A DNA stretch of 64,000 nt from Photobacterium gaetbulicola Gung47 (GCA_000940995.1 CP005973.1:1860001-1924000), one strand, 5' to 3'; numbered from the stretch's first letter, positions 28,739 through 37,371 are shown. Notes: generated by a model not told the origin, from the sequence alone. Made by a program: numbers and translations.

Positions 28739-28785
28739 AGTTAAAGTGATTATAACCTACCTCGACGGACAAGCACACAAAAAAT

Positions 28786-28800
28786 CAAAACAATGGTTCA
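28786..28800. promoter_or_regulatory. KdgR-type operator (ogl/kduD intergenic, site 2)
   Basis: CAAAACAATGGTTCA: almost a copy of the site at 28724 (one base different), 62 bp away. Confidence 0.5.
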
Positions 28801-28910
28801 ATTTAAAAAAAACAAACCAAAAACGTGACCACTATCAAATTTATGACTCGGCAACACAATTCGTTATGACCATTAGTCTCCCGTCAACACATCGATAAGA
28901 TTGCGGAAAT

Positions 28911-28925
28911 TGAAACGCCGTTTCT
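28911..28925. promoter_or_regulatory. KdgR-type operator (kduD promoter)
   Basis: TGAAACGCCGTTTCT: 11 of 12 arm positions; 80 bp upstream of the kduD start. Confidence 0.75.
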
Positions 28926-29004
28926 TTTTTGTTGAAAAGATGAATCATGATGGTATTATCCCTCTCAACCATTACACAAACAGCCATCACTTTGAGGAAA
29001 AGGC

Positions 29005-29766
29005 ATGATTCTGAATTCATTTAACCTTGATGGTAAAGTAGCCATTGTTACAGGTTGCAACAGAGGGTTAGGTCAGGGTATTGCTGTAGGCCTAGCACAA
29101 GCCGGATGCCATATTGTCGGCGTTAGCTCTTCTGGCAGCGTAGAAACGCAGAAGAAAGTCGAAGCTATTGGTCGTCAGTTTATTGATATTCGAGCCAATT
29201 TGATGAAATTGGATGATATTCCTGCAATCGTGCAACAAACCGTGGAGCACTTTGGCAAAGTCGACATCTTAGTGAACAATGCCGGTATCATCCGCCGCGA
29301 AGACGCCATCAATTTCAGTGAATCTGACTGGGATGATGTCATGGATATTAATCTCAAAACCGCTTTTTTCCTCAGCCAAGCTGTCGCCAAAAAGTTCATC
29401 GCCCAGGGGAGCGGCGGAAAAATCATCAATATTGCGTCGATGCTATCGTTCCAGGGTGGGATCCGTGTGCCCTCTTACACGGCATCCAAAAGCGGTATTG
29501 CCGGCCTCACTAAACTGCTAGCTAATGAGTGGGCTAAACACGGTATCAATGTCAACGCCATCTCCCCTGGTTATATGGCAACAGATAACACCGCTCAGCT
29601 ACGCCAGGATGAAAAACGCAACCAGGAAATCTTGGATCGTATCCCGGCGGAGCGCTGGGGTAAGCCGGAAGATCTTTCCGGCCCAGCCGTCTTCCTGGCA
29701 TCTGACGCCGCCAGCTATATTCAAGGCTATACCCTTGCCGTTGACGGTGGGTGGCTGGCTCGTTAA
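29005..29766 (+). CDS. kduD: 2-dehydro-3-deoxy-D-gluconate 5-dehydrogenase (first copy)
   Basis: 253 residues, classical SDR: cofactor motif TGCNRGLGQG, NNAG, and catalytic S-Y-K (SMLSFQGG, YTASKSG). It reduces 2,5-diketo-3-deoxygluconate to KDG with NAD(P)H in the cytoplasm. The N-terminus MILNSFNLDGKVAIVTG is typical of KduD. AGGAAAAGGC gives the ribosome-binding site. A second, closely similar kduD lies at 32900-33661. Confidence 0.92.
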   Translation: MILNSFNLDGKVAIVTGCNRGLGQGIAVGLAQAGCHIVGVSSSGSVETQKKVEAIGRQFIDIRANLMKLDDIPAIVQQTVEHFGKVDILVNNAGIIRREDAINFSESDWDDVMDINLKTAFFLSQAVAKKFIAQGSGGKIINIASMLSFQGGIRVPSYTASKSGIAGLTKLLANEWAKHGINVNAISPGYMATDNTAQLRQDEKRNQEILDRIPAERWGKPEDLSGPAVFLASDAASYIQGYTLAVDGGWLAR

Positions 29767-29807
29767 TCACAGCAAGGAAACGTTAAACGCATATCCTGAA
29801 TGCCTTC

Positions 29808-29840
29808 ACACCGAACGTAAAAAACGTTCGGTGTTTTTTT
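29808..29840 (+). terminator. Intrinsic terminator of kduD
   Basis: ACACCGAACG/CGTTCGGTGT perfect 10-bp stem followed by TTTTTTT. Confidence 0.9.
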
Positions 29841-29892
29841 GCCTATCAACCCAGTAAATCTCGCCGAACCTAGCATCCTTGGGTACATAGGC

Positions 29893-29928
29893 AAAAAAAA
29901 TCCCCGAGCGACTAAGAGCTCAGGGATC
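29893..29928 (-). terminator. Intrinsic terminator of kdgF (first copy)
   Basis: On the minus strand GATCCCTGAGC...GCTCGGGGATTTTTTTT. Confidence 0.85.
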
Positions 29929-29953
29929 TTGCGTTAATCTTACTTGCACCAAA

Positions 29954-30277
29954 TTAGCTGATGAAGTCTTTGCGCATCGGGGTGAATGTATCGATCAATA
30001 CACCAGCCTTTAGACAATGGCAGCCATGCACAATTTCTGGCTCCTTGTACATCGTATCGCCCGCTTTAACAATTTTGGTGTCATTGCCAATTGTAAATTC
30101 GAATTCGCCTGACAATACGTAAGTCAGTTGCTCATGCGGGTGAGTGTGCAGGGCACCGATCGCACCTTCTTCAAAGTGGACTTCGACAGACATCATGTTG
30201 TCGCTGTGGGCTAGGATTTTACGGCTGATCCCTTCACCCAGATCTTCCATCGCAACTTCGTTATTGAATACAAACAT
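29954..30277 (-). CDS. kdgF: KdgF, unsaturated-uronate linearising cupin (first copy)
   Basis: 107 residues, a single cupin barrel. KdgF turns the cyclic 4,5-unsaturated monouronates left by pectin or alginate lyases into the linear 5-keto/DEH form. Visible metal ligands: HTHPHEQ (two His plus Gln/Glu) and the later His in VHGCHCL. The end DTFTPMRKDFIS matches the family tail. AGGTAGAGAA precedes the ATG. A perfect KdgR palindrome lies 86 bp upstream. Confidence 0.92.
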   Translation of the reverse strand: MFVFNNEVAMEDLGEGISRKILAHSDNMMSVEVHFEEGAIGALHTHPHEQLTYVLSGEFEFTIGNDTKIVKAGDTMYKEPEIVHGCHCLKAGVLIDTFTPMRKDFIS

Positions 30278-30362
30278 TTCTCTACCTTACCTCTATTGCT
30301 AGAGTTTCATTTAACACTCGACAGCGACATCTTACACCACCAATCGAAATAATCAAAATAAA

Positions 30363-30377
30363 TGAAACCATGTTTCA
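30363..30377. promoter_or_regulatory. KdgR operator, perfect palindrome
   Basis: TGAAACCATGTTTCA matches both arms completely; the flanks AAA and CAA extend the symmetry poorly. It lies between kdgF (minus) and the RpiB-like gene (plus), closer to kdgF. Confidence 0.85.
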
Positions 30378-30606
30378 CAAATAAGATATTGCCATTACCC
30401 GCCCTTTCAAACCGACATAGACTTATTTTTGCACACAGCCGTTAGCACGATAGAATAAAAGTCATTTAAAAACATAAATTTACCGTTAACACTTAATTGT
30501 TAGTACTTTTCATCTACTCTAAAAATGCCAGTATTTAGCAGCGACCAAACCCTGAACCCGCTTCCGGCAAGCCGAAGCATTAGCAAAAAGTTAATTTTTA
30601 TTTTTT

Positions 30607-30621
30607 TGAAAAGGCTTTTCA
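30607..30621. promoter_or_regulatory. KdgR-type operator before RpiB-like gene
   Basis: TGAAAAGGCTTTTCA, a perfect palindrome with A/T at the inner arm position; 52 bp before the start codon, at the expected promoter position. Confidence 0.7.
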
Positions 30622-30673
30622 TTTTTCACGGCATCACATATAATCAGCTCATCAACGACAGAGAGATATTGTT

Positions 30674-31312
30674 ATGAAAATCGCACTTATGATGGAAAAC
30701 AGCCAGGCGCCTAAAAATGCTATGGTTGCAGCTGAGCTAAACAACGTTGCAGGTGGCCTTGGCCACGAAGTATTCAATGTTGGCATGAAAGATGAAAACG
30801 ACCACCACCTAACGTACATTCACCTAGGTATCATGGCGAGCATTCTTCTGAACTCTAAAGCTGTTGATTTCGTTGTAACCGGTTGTGGTACAGGTCAAGG
30901 CGCACTGATGGCCAGCAACCTACACCCAGGTGTTGTTTGTGGTTACTGCCTAGAGCCATCTGACGCATTCTTGTTTAATCAAATCAACAACGGTAACGCT
31001 ATCTCTCTAGCGTTCGCGAAAGGTTTTGGTTGGGCTGGTGAGCTGAACGTTCGTTACATCTTCGAAAAAGCGTTTACTGGCAAGCGTGGCGAAGGTTACC
31101 CAATCGAGCGTGCTGCTCCACAGCAAGCTAACGCAGCGATCCTTAACGAAGTGAAAGCAGCTGTATCAAAAGATGTAGTTGAAGGCCTGCGCGCAATCGA
31201 CCAAGAGCTAGTTAAAACTGCTGTTGGCAGCGCACACTTCCAAGAGTGCTTCTTCGCAAACTGCCAAGACGAAGCAATCAAAGAGTACGTTCTGTCTGTA
31301 CTTGAAAAGTAA
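30674..31312 (+). CDS. RpiB/LacA/LacB-family sugar isomerase of the uronate regulon
   Basis: 212 residues. The N-terminal 150 residues are RpiB-like: MKIALMMENSQAPKN, VDFVVTGCGTGQGALMASN (the Cys-x-Gly-x-Gly catalytic loop) and RYIFEKAFTGKRGEGYP. A C-terminal helical extension of about 60 residues is longer than in RpiB. Genes of this type recur next to kduD/kdgF in gammaproteobacterial pectin regulons, where they may replace or complement KduI (5-keto-4-deoxyuronate isomerase), which is absent here. That role is inference. It has a KdgR-type site and its own terminator. Codon use is strongly biased, suggesting high expression. Confidence 0.8.
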   Translation: MKIALMMENSQAPKNAMVAAELNNVAGGLGHEVFNVGMKDENDHHLTYIHLGIMASILLNSKAVDFVVTGCGTGQGALMASNLHPGVVCGYCLEPSDAFLFNQINNGNAISLAFAKGFGWAGELNVRYIFEKAFTGKRGEGYPIERAAPQQANAAILNEVKAAVSKDVVEGLRAIDQELVKTAVGSAHFQECFFANCQDEAIKEYVLSVLEK

Positions 31313-31353
31313 TTTGACTGCCCTAAGTTAACATTACGGTTATGGAATTTGAA

Positions 31354-31383
31354 AAGGCTCCGAGCATGCTCGGAGCCTTTTTG
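31354..31383 (+). terminator. Intrinsic terminator of RpiB-like gene
   Basis: AAGGCTCCGAGC/GCTCGGAGCCTT stem, almost no loop, followed by TTTTG. Confidence 0.85.
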
Positions 31384-31425
31384 TTTGTCTGTGTGACACA
31401 TTCGCTGTCCATTCTTACCCTTCGT

Positions 31426-32135
31426 TTACAGGTAATGCTCACAGATCGCGGGCAATTCACGAGGTGTTCGAATAATAAAGTCCGGTTGGCTGCCCCATTG
31501 CTCAGGCATCGCGCCGCTATACGCCGCCGCAACAGAGATAACAGTAGAATCCTGCCCGAGTTCCGACTGTAAGTTACGGGCAAATTGCACATCGGCTTGG
31601 TGATCGCCGACATACATGATCACCTTGTTGTCAGGGGTCGCAAACAGCTGCTCCAAGCATTTTATCCCCCCTCAGGTGAAGGTTTCTGGCCCCCCTTTGA
31701 CACATCGTCATAACCGATCACCGCCTGAAAAAATGTATCGACCTGAGCCTCAGCAAGTACCCCTTTAATATTCTTGGCCGCATTTTGCGAGCATATGCCA
31801 TGGGGAACAGCCGCCAAGCGTCTTACCGTATCCTCCACACCGGCAAATAGCGTCACTAGCGTGGTATTGCTCAACTGATGCTCTGTCCACAAAGCGCCTG
31901 CTGCCAACATTTCTGACTCGGTCATACCGTAGTATTTCACGTAGAGTTCCTGCCAGTTTTTTGCGGCATGGTTAACTTGGTGATATGCCGCTTCACTTTG
32001 CAGGCAGTAAGGGAGGTTATCGCCGGTTAAATGGGGGGCGACAATAGAGAGGATCCGCTTGGTAATATCGATATTTTTCGGCACCGAATTGACAATAGTT
32101 CCATCGTAATCCCACAGAATCGCGTCTAGCTTCAT
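31426..32135 (-). pseudogene. HAD-family phosphatase broken by a frameshift
   Basis: The first frame (ATG 32135, GAGGGAGCC ahead of it) has HAD motif I DYDGTIVNS, the cap domain and the motif III region, and stops at a TAA right after a run of six G (C6 at 31666-31671 on the plus strand). The next frame carries on without loss: KVIMYVGDHQADVQFA (motif IV) to ICEHYL at 31426. Adding one G in the tract restores a normal protein of about 236 residues of the phosphoglycolate phosphatase type. A second six-G tract lies 19 bp away (31690-31695). It could be a true pseudogene, a phase-variable gene or a sequencing slip. Confidence 0.8.
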
Positions 32136-32256
32136 GGCTCCCTCACACACGCTTGTTTCGAATGAACCTAGAATATATCTGATTACTGACGCGCAATCTC
32201 ACCAAAGATGTTCATGCAGGGAAACAATGCGTTGACGATTCAATCTCGTCATGGTG

Positions 32257-32763
32257 CTACGCAACGACTACCCGCTGCTGACGATATAGCCGTAGCATCG
32301 TCACCACATTCACACTCAACAGGGTTGCTTCGAGCAGCGTACCGCCAATCGAGCCCACCGCGATATTGTTGCTAAGCCAGCACAGAGCCCCAACCAAGAA
32401 TGCCAAACGCATCTTGATACCTTCGAGGCAGAATAACGCGTAGGTACCGATACATGCCCCAGCAATCGGCAGTAAATCCAGCCACTGCTCAGCCAGATAA
32501 AAACCCACAACCAAGTTACAGGCGATAAAGGAATAAGCGAGGAGCTTCGACTGAAACTTTACTGACAAAGCAGTACGAAAAGCCGACAGCAAGGCACTGA
32601 AACCCGCAGTCACGGCACCAAGCAAAAAGAAATGCAGCATATGGTTGATATTAAAAATCACCATCACCACTTTTAGCTTCTTGTCATCTTTCTGGTAAAA
32701 CGCCGTGATCCCCAGTGCGAAACTGACAAACCCCAGTGCTTGTGCAAGCGACATTTCACTCAT
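32257..32763 (-). CDS. ygjV: YgjV-family inner membrane protein
   Basis: 168 residues from ATG 32763 (GAGGG 9 bp upstream). Five to six hydrophobic helices: ALGFVSFALGITAFYQKDDKKLK, MLHFFLLGAVTAGFSALLSAFR, LLPIAGACIGTYALF and others match the YgjV family (PF10688), whose function is unknown. In E. coli ygjV sits beside uxaA/uxaC, so its place in a uronate region is consistent. Lies in the same direction as kduD2 but behind its terminator. Confidence 0.8.
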   Translation of the reverse strand: MSEMSLAQALGFVSFALGITAFYQKDDKKLKVVMVIFNINHMLHFFLLGAVTAGFSALLSAFRTALSVKFQSKLLAYSFIACNLVVGFYLAEQWLDLLPIAGACIGTYALFCLEGIKMRLAFLVGALCWLSNNIAVGSIGGTLLEATLLSVNVVTMLRLYRQQRVVVA

Positions 32764-32849
32764 CACTATCCGACCCTCTAAAAAACCGTCACTACCAGCG
32801 AAAACCACGCTTTGACCCGCATAGCTCAAAAATATCAGCTGATAAATAC

Positions 32850-32884
32850 AAAAAACGGCCGCCTCCTTACAGAGGCAGCCGCCA
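32850..32884 (-). terminator. Intrinsic terminator of kduD (second copy)
   Basis: On the minus strand GCGGCTGCCTC...GAGGCGGCCG is followed by TTTTTTG. Confidence 0.8.
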
Positions 32885-32899
32885 TATTGTATTATTATA

Positions 32900-33661
32900 T
32901 TAGCGCGCTAGCCAGCCGCCATCGACAGCCAGTGTGTAGCCGTTTACATATGAAGCCGCATCAGAGGCTAGGAATACACATGGACCTGCTAGATCTGAAG
33001 GCTCACCCCAGCGATCCGCTGGAATACGCTCTAGAATTTCAGCGTTACGCTTCTCGTCAGCACGTAGCTGAGCCGTATTGTTGGTCGCCATGTAACCTGG
33101 TGCGATCGCGTTCACGTTGATGTTGTGCTTCGCCCACTCGTTAGCCATCAGACGAGTTACGCCCATAACACCGCTCTTAGACGCAGTGTATGAAGGTACG
33201 CGGATACCGCCCTGGAACGAAAGCATAGACGCGATGTTTACGATCTTGCCACCGTGACCCTGAGCGATGAACTGCTTAGCAACAGCCTGAGACATGAAGA
33301 ACACAGACTTGATGTTGATGTTCATGACATCATCCCAGTCAGATTCGCTGAAGTTGATCGCATCTTCACGACGAATGATACCGGCGTTGTTTACCAGAAT
33401 ATCGATTTTGCCGAATTTTGTAACGGCTTGATCAACGATGCTTGCGATGTCATCCGTCTTCATCAGGTTAGCGCGGATATCAAGGAACTCACGACCCGTT
33501 TCTTTGATTTTTTCAATCGTTTCAGTAGGTTCAACAATGTTGACACCAACGATGTTACAACCAGCTTGAGCCAAACCCAATGCCATACCCTGACCAAGAC
33601 CAGTGTCACAGCCTGTTACGATGGCAACCTTACCTTCTAGGTTGAATGTATTCAAAATCAT
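32900..33661 (-). CDS. kduD: 2-dehydro-3-deoxy-D-gluconate 5-dehydrogenase (second copy)
   Basis: 253 residues, same length and layout as the copy at 29005-29766, with only scattered differences, so a paralogue. Motifs: TGCDTGLGQG, NNAG, SMLSFQGG and YTASKSG. GAGGAAACGAC precedes the ATG. A KdgR-type site is in its promoter region and kdgR is divergent. Codon use is more biased than in the first copy, so it may be the highly expressed one. One copy could have drifted to another keto-uronate such as DEH from alginate; sequence alone does not show this. Confidence 0.9.
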   Translation of the reverse strand: MILNTFNLEGKVAIVTGCDTGLGQGMALGLAQAGCNIVGVNIVEPTETIEKIKETGREFLDIRANLMKTDDIASIVDQAVTKFGKIDILVNNAGIIRREDAINFSESDWDDVMNINIKSVFFMSQAVAKQFIAQGHGGKIVNIASMLSFQGGIRVPSYTASKSGVMGVTRLMANEWAKHNINVNAIAPGYMATNNTAQLRADEKRNAEILERIPADRWGEPSDLAGPCVFLASDAASYVNGYTLAVDGGWLAR

Positions 33662-33769
33662 GTCGTTTCCTCGGTGTGTGTCCGCGGCCGTCAGACCCCG
33701 AACAAGAAATTGGTGTTCCCGTTAATGTGGTGCAACTATAGCAACACCGAAAACCCACATCAAGTTTTT

Positions 33770-33784
33770 TGAAAAGCCGTTTTA
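33770..33784. promoter_or_regulatory. KdgR-type operator (kduD2 promoter)
   Basis: TGAAAAGCCGTTTTA, 10 of 12 arm positions, 109 bp upstream of the kduD2 start. Confidence 0.6.
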
Positions 33785-33851
33785 TTTTTTATAACAACAG
33801 AGTTGACGCACATCACAAAAATGAGGACATTTCGCGTTGATTCATATTTTC

Positions 33852-33866
33852 TGAAAAAGGTTTTTA
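33852..33866. promoter_or_regulatory. Possible KdgR autoregulatory site
   Basis: TGAAAAAGGTTTTTA, a degenerate palindrome 70 bp upstream of kdgR. Confidence 0.45.
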
Positions 33867-33936
33867 TAAAAATAGATACAAAAAATGTTAAGTCGTATAA
33901 TGGTGGCAAAACGAATTAGATAGAAAGGAATTTTTG

Positions 33937-34716
33937 ATGGAGTCAACAAAACAACCTGAAGCCGTCTCATCGGTGATGAAGGTGTTCGGGATCCTGCAAG
34001 CGCTTGGCGAACAGAAAGAAATTGGTGTCACCGAACTATCGCAGCGCCTGATGATGTCAAAGAGCACTGTATATCGCTTTTTGCAGACAATGAAAATGCT
34101 CGGGTATGTCTCCCAAGAAGGCGAAACAGATAAGTATGCACTGACGCTAAAACTGTTCGAACTGGGTGCCACCTCGCTTGAGCATGTTGATCTCATCGAT
34201 TTGTGCGATAAAGAAATGCAACTTATCTCGCAGCAAACCAACGAAGCCCTTCACCTTGGCGCGTTGGATGAAAATGCCATCATCTATATCCACAAAATAG
34301 ACTCCGGCTATAACCTGCGCATGCAATCTCGCATTGGTCGCCGAAATCCGCTCTACAGTACCGCTATCGGCAAAGTTCTGCTGGCCTACCGCAGTGAAGA
34401 GTTCACCCGAAGCGCCCTGCAAGATGTAGATTTTATCAAACACACCGATAAAACCCTTGAGAACATCGACCAACTACTCAGCGAACTGAAAACCGTCAAA
34501 GAGCAAGCCTTCGCTGAAGATAACGAAGAGCAGGAGCCAGGCCTTCGCTGCTTGGCAGCACCGGTCTTTGACCGCTTTGGCAATGTCATTGCCGGACTAT
34601 CAATTTCATTGCCAACCATTCGTTTCGATGAAAAACGCAAGTCCTACTATGTCGAACTGCTGCAAAATGCCAGCAAAAAAGTTTCGGAACAGCTTGGGTT
34701 TCACAATTACCCATAA
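33937..34716 (+). CDS. kdgR: KdgR, IclR-family regulator of uronate catabolism
   Basis: 259 residues; ATG 33937 preceded by AAAGGA. An N-terminal winged helix (about 10-70: AVSSVMKVFGILQALGEQKEIGVTELSQ, cut by me into words for length, then MMSKSTVYRFLQTMKMLGYV) and a C-terminal IclR effector domain (about 85-255). KdgR represses pectin genes and is released by KDG. The palindromes TGAAAC-N3-GTTTCA found before ogl, kduD, kdgF, the RpiB-like gene, kdgK and the lyase are its expected sites. It directly precedes kdgK-eda. Confidence 0.92.
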   Translation: MESTKQPEAVSSVMKVFGILQALGEQKEIGVTELSQRLMMSKSTVYRFLQTMKMLGYVSQEGETDKYALTLKLFELGATSLEHVDLIDLCDKEMQLISQQTNEALHLGALDENAIIYIHKIDSGYNLRMQSRIGRRNPLYSTAIGKVLLAYRSEEFTRSALQDVDFIKHTDKTLENIDQLLSELKTVKEQAFAEDNEEQEPGLRCLAAPVFDRFGNVIAGLSISLPTIRFDEKRKSYYVELLQNASKKVSEQLGFHNYP

Positions 34717-34721
34717 AAAAT

Positions 34722-34736
34722 AGAAACACAATTTCA
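34722..34736. promoter_or_regulatory. KdgR-type operator (kdgK-eda promoter)
   Basis: AGAAACACAATTTCA, 10 of 12 arm positions, between kdgR and kdgK, 67 bp before the kdgK start. Confidence 0.6.
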
Positions 34737-34802
34737 TTTTTATTGACTTGCGTATTCTTATTGTTGAAAATACCCTCAGTAACCAATATTGAGGGTTTTT
34801 TT

Positions 34803-35741
34803 ATGTCTTTAAAACATGTCGCTGTGATCGGAGAGTGTATGGTCGAGCTACAGCGCAAGGGCGAGCTCATCAAACAGAGTTTTGGTGGTGATACGCTCAA
34901 TACCGCACTCTACCTTTCCCGTCTCACCCATCAATATGGTGTTGAGACAAGCTATGTGACCGGCCTGGGTACTGACAGCTTCAGCCGCGACATGCTTGAC
35001 GCTTGGCAACAAGAGCACATCAATACTGAGCTTGTTTTCCAATCTGAAGACAAAAACCCAGGTTTGTACCTGATTGAAACTGACAATACCGGCGAGCGCA
35101 CCTTCCATTACTGGCGCAACGATGCAGCGGCACGTTACTGGCTGGATAATATCGACACCCAAGCCTTGATCGAAAAGCTGAGCCGTTTTGAAATGATTTA
35201 TCTGAGCGGGATCAGCCTGGCGATCTTGCCTGACCAAGCCCGCGAGACCCTGTTCGGGGTGCTAAGAGCATGCAAAGAGCAAGGCAGCAACATTGTCTTT
35301 GACAACAACTACCGTCCACGCCTGTGGCAAAATACGGATGTTGCAGCCATGCATTACCAGACCATGTTATCGCTGACTGATATCGCCCTGCTGACCTTTG
35401 ACGATGAAGTGATGCTGTACGGCGAGCACAGTGTCGAAACCTGCATTGCCCGTACCCAGGAACACGGTGTGAACGAAATCATCATCAAGCGCGGCGCTGA
35501 AGACTGCCTTGTCATTACCGCAGAAGGCTGCCAGTCTGTTGCTGCAACCCGAGTCGAGAACGTGGTTGATACCACGGCTGCCGGTGACTCGTTCAGTGCC
35601 GGCTATCTAGCAACACGCCTAACCGGCGGAAATACCGAGCAAGCGGCCCAAAATGCTCACTTATTAGCTGGTACCGTGATCCAACATCAGGGCGCCATTA
35701 TTCCATCCACAGCTATGCCTGTGTTGTTCAAATCGAATTAA
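34803..35741 (+). CDS. kdgK: 2-dehydro-3-deoxygluconokinase (first copy)
   Basis: 312 residues from ATG 34803 (GAGGG upstream); an upstream TTG frame extension is not needed. PfkB/ribokinase family: GECMVEL near the N-terminus, FGGDTLNTALYLSR, and the C-terminal signature VVDTTAAGDSFSAGYL with the catalytic Asp in GD. Phosphorylates KDG to KDPG with ATP. Followed after 10 bp by eda, completing the path to pyruvate and glyceraldehyde-3-phosphate. Confidence 0.93.
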   Translation: MSLKHVAVIGECMVELQRKGELIKQSFGGDTLNTALYLSRLTHQYGVETSYVTGLGTDSFSRDMLDAWQQEHINTELVFQSEDKNPGLYLIETDNTGERTFHYWRNDAAARYWLDNIDTQALIEKLSRFEMIYLSGISLAILPDQARETLFGVLRACKEQGSNIVFDNNYRPRLWQNTDVAAMHYQTMLSLTDIALLTFDDEVMLYGEHSVETCIARTQEHGVNEIIIKRGAEDCLVITAEGCQSVAATRVENVVDTTAAGDSFSAGYLATRLTGGNTEQAAQNAHLLAGTVIQHQGAIIPSTAMPVLFKSN

Positions 35742-35751
35742 GGAAGACATC

Positions 35752-36375
35752 ATGACTACGTTAAACGCTCGCATGGCCGAGCTGAAAGTTATCCCTGTAA
35801 TTGCTATCAAAGATGCAGACAAAGCGGTAAAACTGGCTCAGGTGCTGTCTGAGAACGGCCTGCCTTGTGCAGAGGTAACTTTCCGTACCGAAGCGGCTGC
35901 ACAAGCTATCCGCAACATGCGCGATGCCTTCCCTGAGATGCTAATCGGTGCCGGTACCGTGCTAAATGCCGAGCAGGTAGACCAAGCTATCGACGCCGGC
36001 GTGGATTTCATCGTGAGCCCGGGCTTCAACCCGACTACCGTGAAATACTGCCAGCAGCGCGAAATGCCAATCATCCCAGGCGTGAACAACCCAAGCATGG
36101 TTGAGCAAGCGATGGAGCTAGGCCTTAATACACTGAAGTTCTTCCCGGCTGAACCTTCTGGCGGTGTGAACATGCTAAAAGCGATGACAGCGGTTTACCC
36201 TGTAAGCTTCATGCCGACAGGCGGCGTCAGCCCTGCCAACGTCAAAGATTACCTAGCGGTTAAATCTGTCTTTGCCTGTGGCGGTACTTGGATGGTTCCT
36301 GGCAACCTGATCGACGAAGAGCGTTGGGATGAGCTAGCAGTGCTAGTTAAAGAAGTGGCCAACGTTGTAGCCTAA
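35752..36375 (+). CDS. eda: KDPG/KHG aldolase (first copy)
   Basis: 207 residues, normal length for the class I aldolase Eda. Motifs: EVTFRTEAA with the catalytic Glu, and TLKFFPAEPSGGV with the Schiff-base lysine. Splits KDPG to pyruvate and glyceraldehyde-3-phosphate. AAGGAAG precedes the ATG; coupled to kdgK. A near-identical paralogue lies at 56140-56763. Confidence 0.95.
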   Translation: MTTLNARMAELKVIPVIAIKDADKAVKLAQVLSENGLPCAEVTFRTEAAAQAIRNMRDAFPEMLIGAGTVLNAEQVDQAIDAGVDFIVSPGFNPTTVKYCQQREMPIIPGVNNPSMVEQAMELGLNTLKFFPAEPSGGVNMLKAMTAVYPVSFMPTGGVSPANVKDYLAVKSVFACGGTWMVPGNLIDEERWDELAVLVKEVANVVA

Positions 36376-36406
36376 TTGGCTATTGTAGCTACCAACCACA
36401 TTCTCC

Positions 36407-36436
36407 AAGGCAGTGGACATTCCACTGCCTTTTCAT
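36407..36436 (+). terminator. Intrinsic terminator of kdgK-eda
   Basis: AAGGCAGTGGA/TCCACTGCCTT perfect 11-bp stem followed by TTCATTTT. Confidence 0.85.
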
Positions 36437-36553
36437 TTTCAGCCAACTTATTTGGGGTTCAAGCGATTTTCCACTTCCTCCTCACCAGCAAACTTTCAGC
36501 CCGCTGTTACACTTGAAAGACCCATAATATTTTGGCTGCCTGAGGTCTTTAAC

Positions 36554-37348
36554 ATGAACAATACCAACTCAAAGCCTCGCTATCTGCTCCCTTTGAAACT
36601 GGCCATATACAGCTCAGCCCTTTTGGCTGTTGTCCACCTATCTGCCGAACAACGCAAACTTATTGTTGCCATCTCTACCGATATGCCACCTTATGTGATG
36701 GATAATGGCAGCAAAGGTCTCGAAGTTGATATTGTCCGGCAGGCATTGGAAGGGTACGAGCTGGAGTTTGTTCAAATGCCACTGACGTATGTACAACGCG
36801 CAGTACAAAACCAAAAAGCCGATATTGCCATAGGCGTGCTGGTCGATGGCGGCGAAATCTACTATTCCGATCATCTCGTTACCTTTGTGAATTTTGCTAT
36901 CAGCAAGAAAAGCGACAGCCTTGCAATAAACACTATCGATGACCTCAAAACCCATCCGGTATTGACTTGGCAGAACGCCTACCTTGAACTGGGCGACGAG
37001 TTCAAGACATTATTTTCACCGGGCTCCGAATACCGCTCCAACTACCATGAATTCGGTAACCAGGCCGACCAGGTCGCCCAGTTTTGGAAAGCAAGCAAAC
37101 AAGTGATTGTCATCGACCGCAGCATCTTTGAATTCTTCAGCAAGGCGATGAAGCAACCGACCGACAATGTCGAGTACCACAGCCTGTTCCCACCCGTGAC
37201 AGAATTCAAGGCCAGCTTCAAAGACAAAGCAATCAAAGATACCTTCAACACAAATCTCAAGGAAATGTGCCAAAACGGCGCTTACGTCAAACTGCTAGAG
37301 GTGTATGACGTAAAGTTGGAAACGACGGTCTGTGACAAGATTAACTAG
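36554..37348 (+). CDS. Periplasmic solute-binding-like protein, family 3 type
   Basis: 264 residues from ATG 36554 (GAGG upstream). A hydrophobic N-terminal segment (LKLAIYSSALLAVVHLSA) acts as signal peptide or anchor. The body follows the SBP_bac_3 fold: VAISTDMPPYVMDNGSKGLEVDIV, then QNQKADIAIGV for the hinge, and ENM-like C-terminal lobe ending with a Cys pair (MCQNG, TVCDK). No permease or ATPase gene is adjacent. Stand-alone proteins of this kind are common in Vibrionaceae and may act as sensors; the ligand is unknown. Confidence 0.7.
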   Translation: MNNTNSKPRYLLPLKLAIYSSALLAVVHLSAEQRKLIVAISTDMPPYVMDNGSKGLEVDIVRQALEGYELEFVQMPLTYVQRAVQNQKADIAIGVLVDGGEIYYSDHLVTFVNFAISKKSDSLAINTIDDLKTHPVLTWQNAYLELGDEFKTLFSPGSEYRSNYHEFGNQADQVAQFWKASKQVIVIDRSIFEFFSKAMKQPTDNVEYHSLFPPVTEFKASFKDKAIKDTFNTNLKEMCQNGAYVKLLEVYDVKLETTVCDKIN

Positions 37349-37371
37349 TAACATATAGGCGACCCCATACA

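Noticed and set aside
32900..33661. Second kduD as an assembly duplicate of the first
   Set aside because: The two genes differ at many codons, lie in opposite directions and have different flanks, so they are true paralogues.
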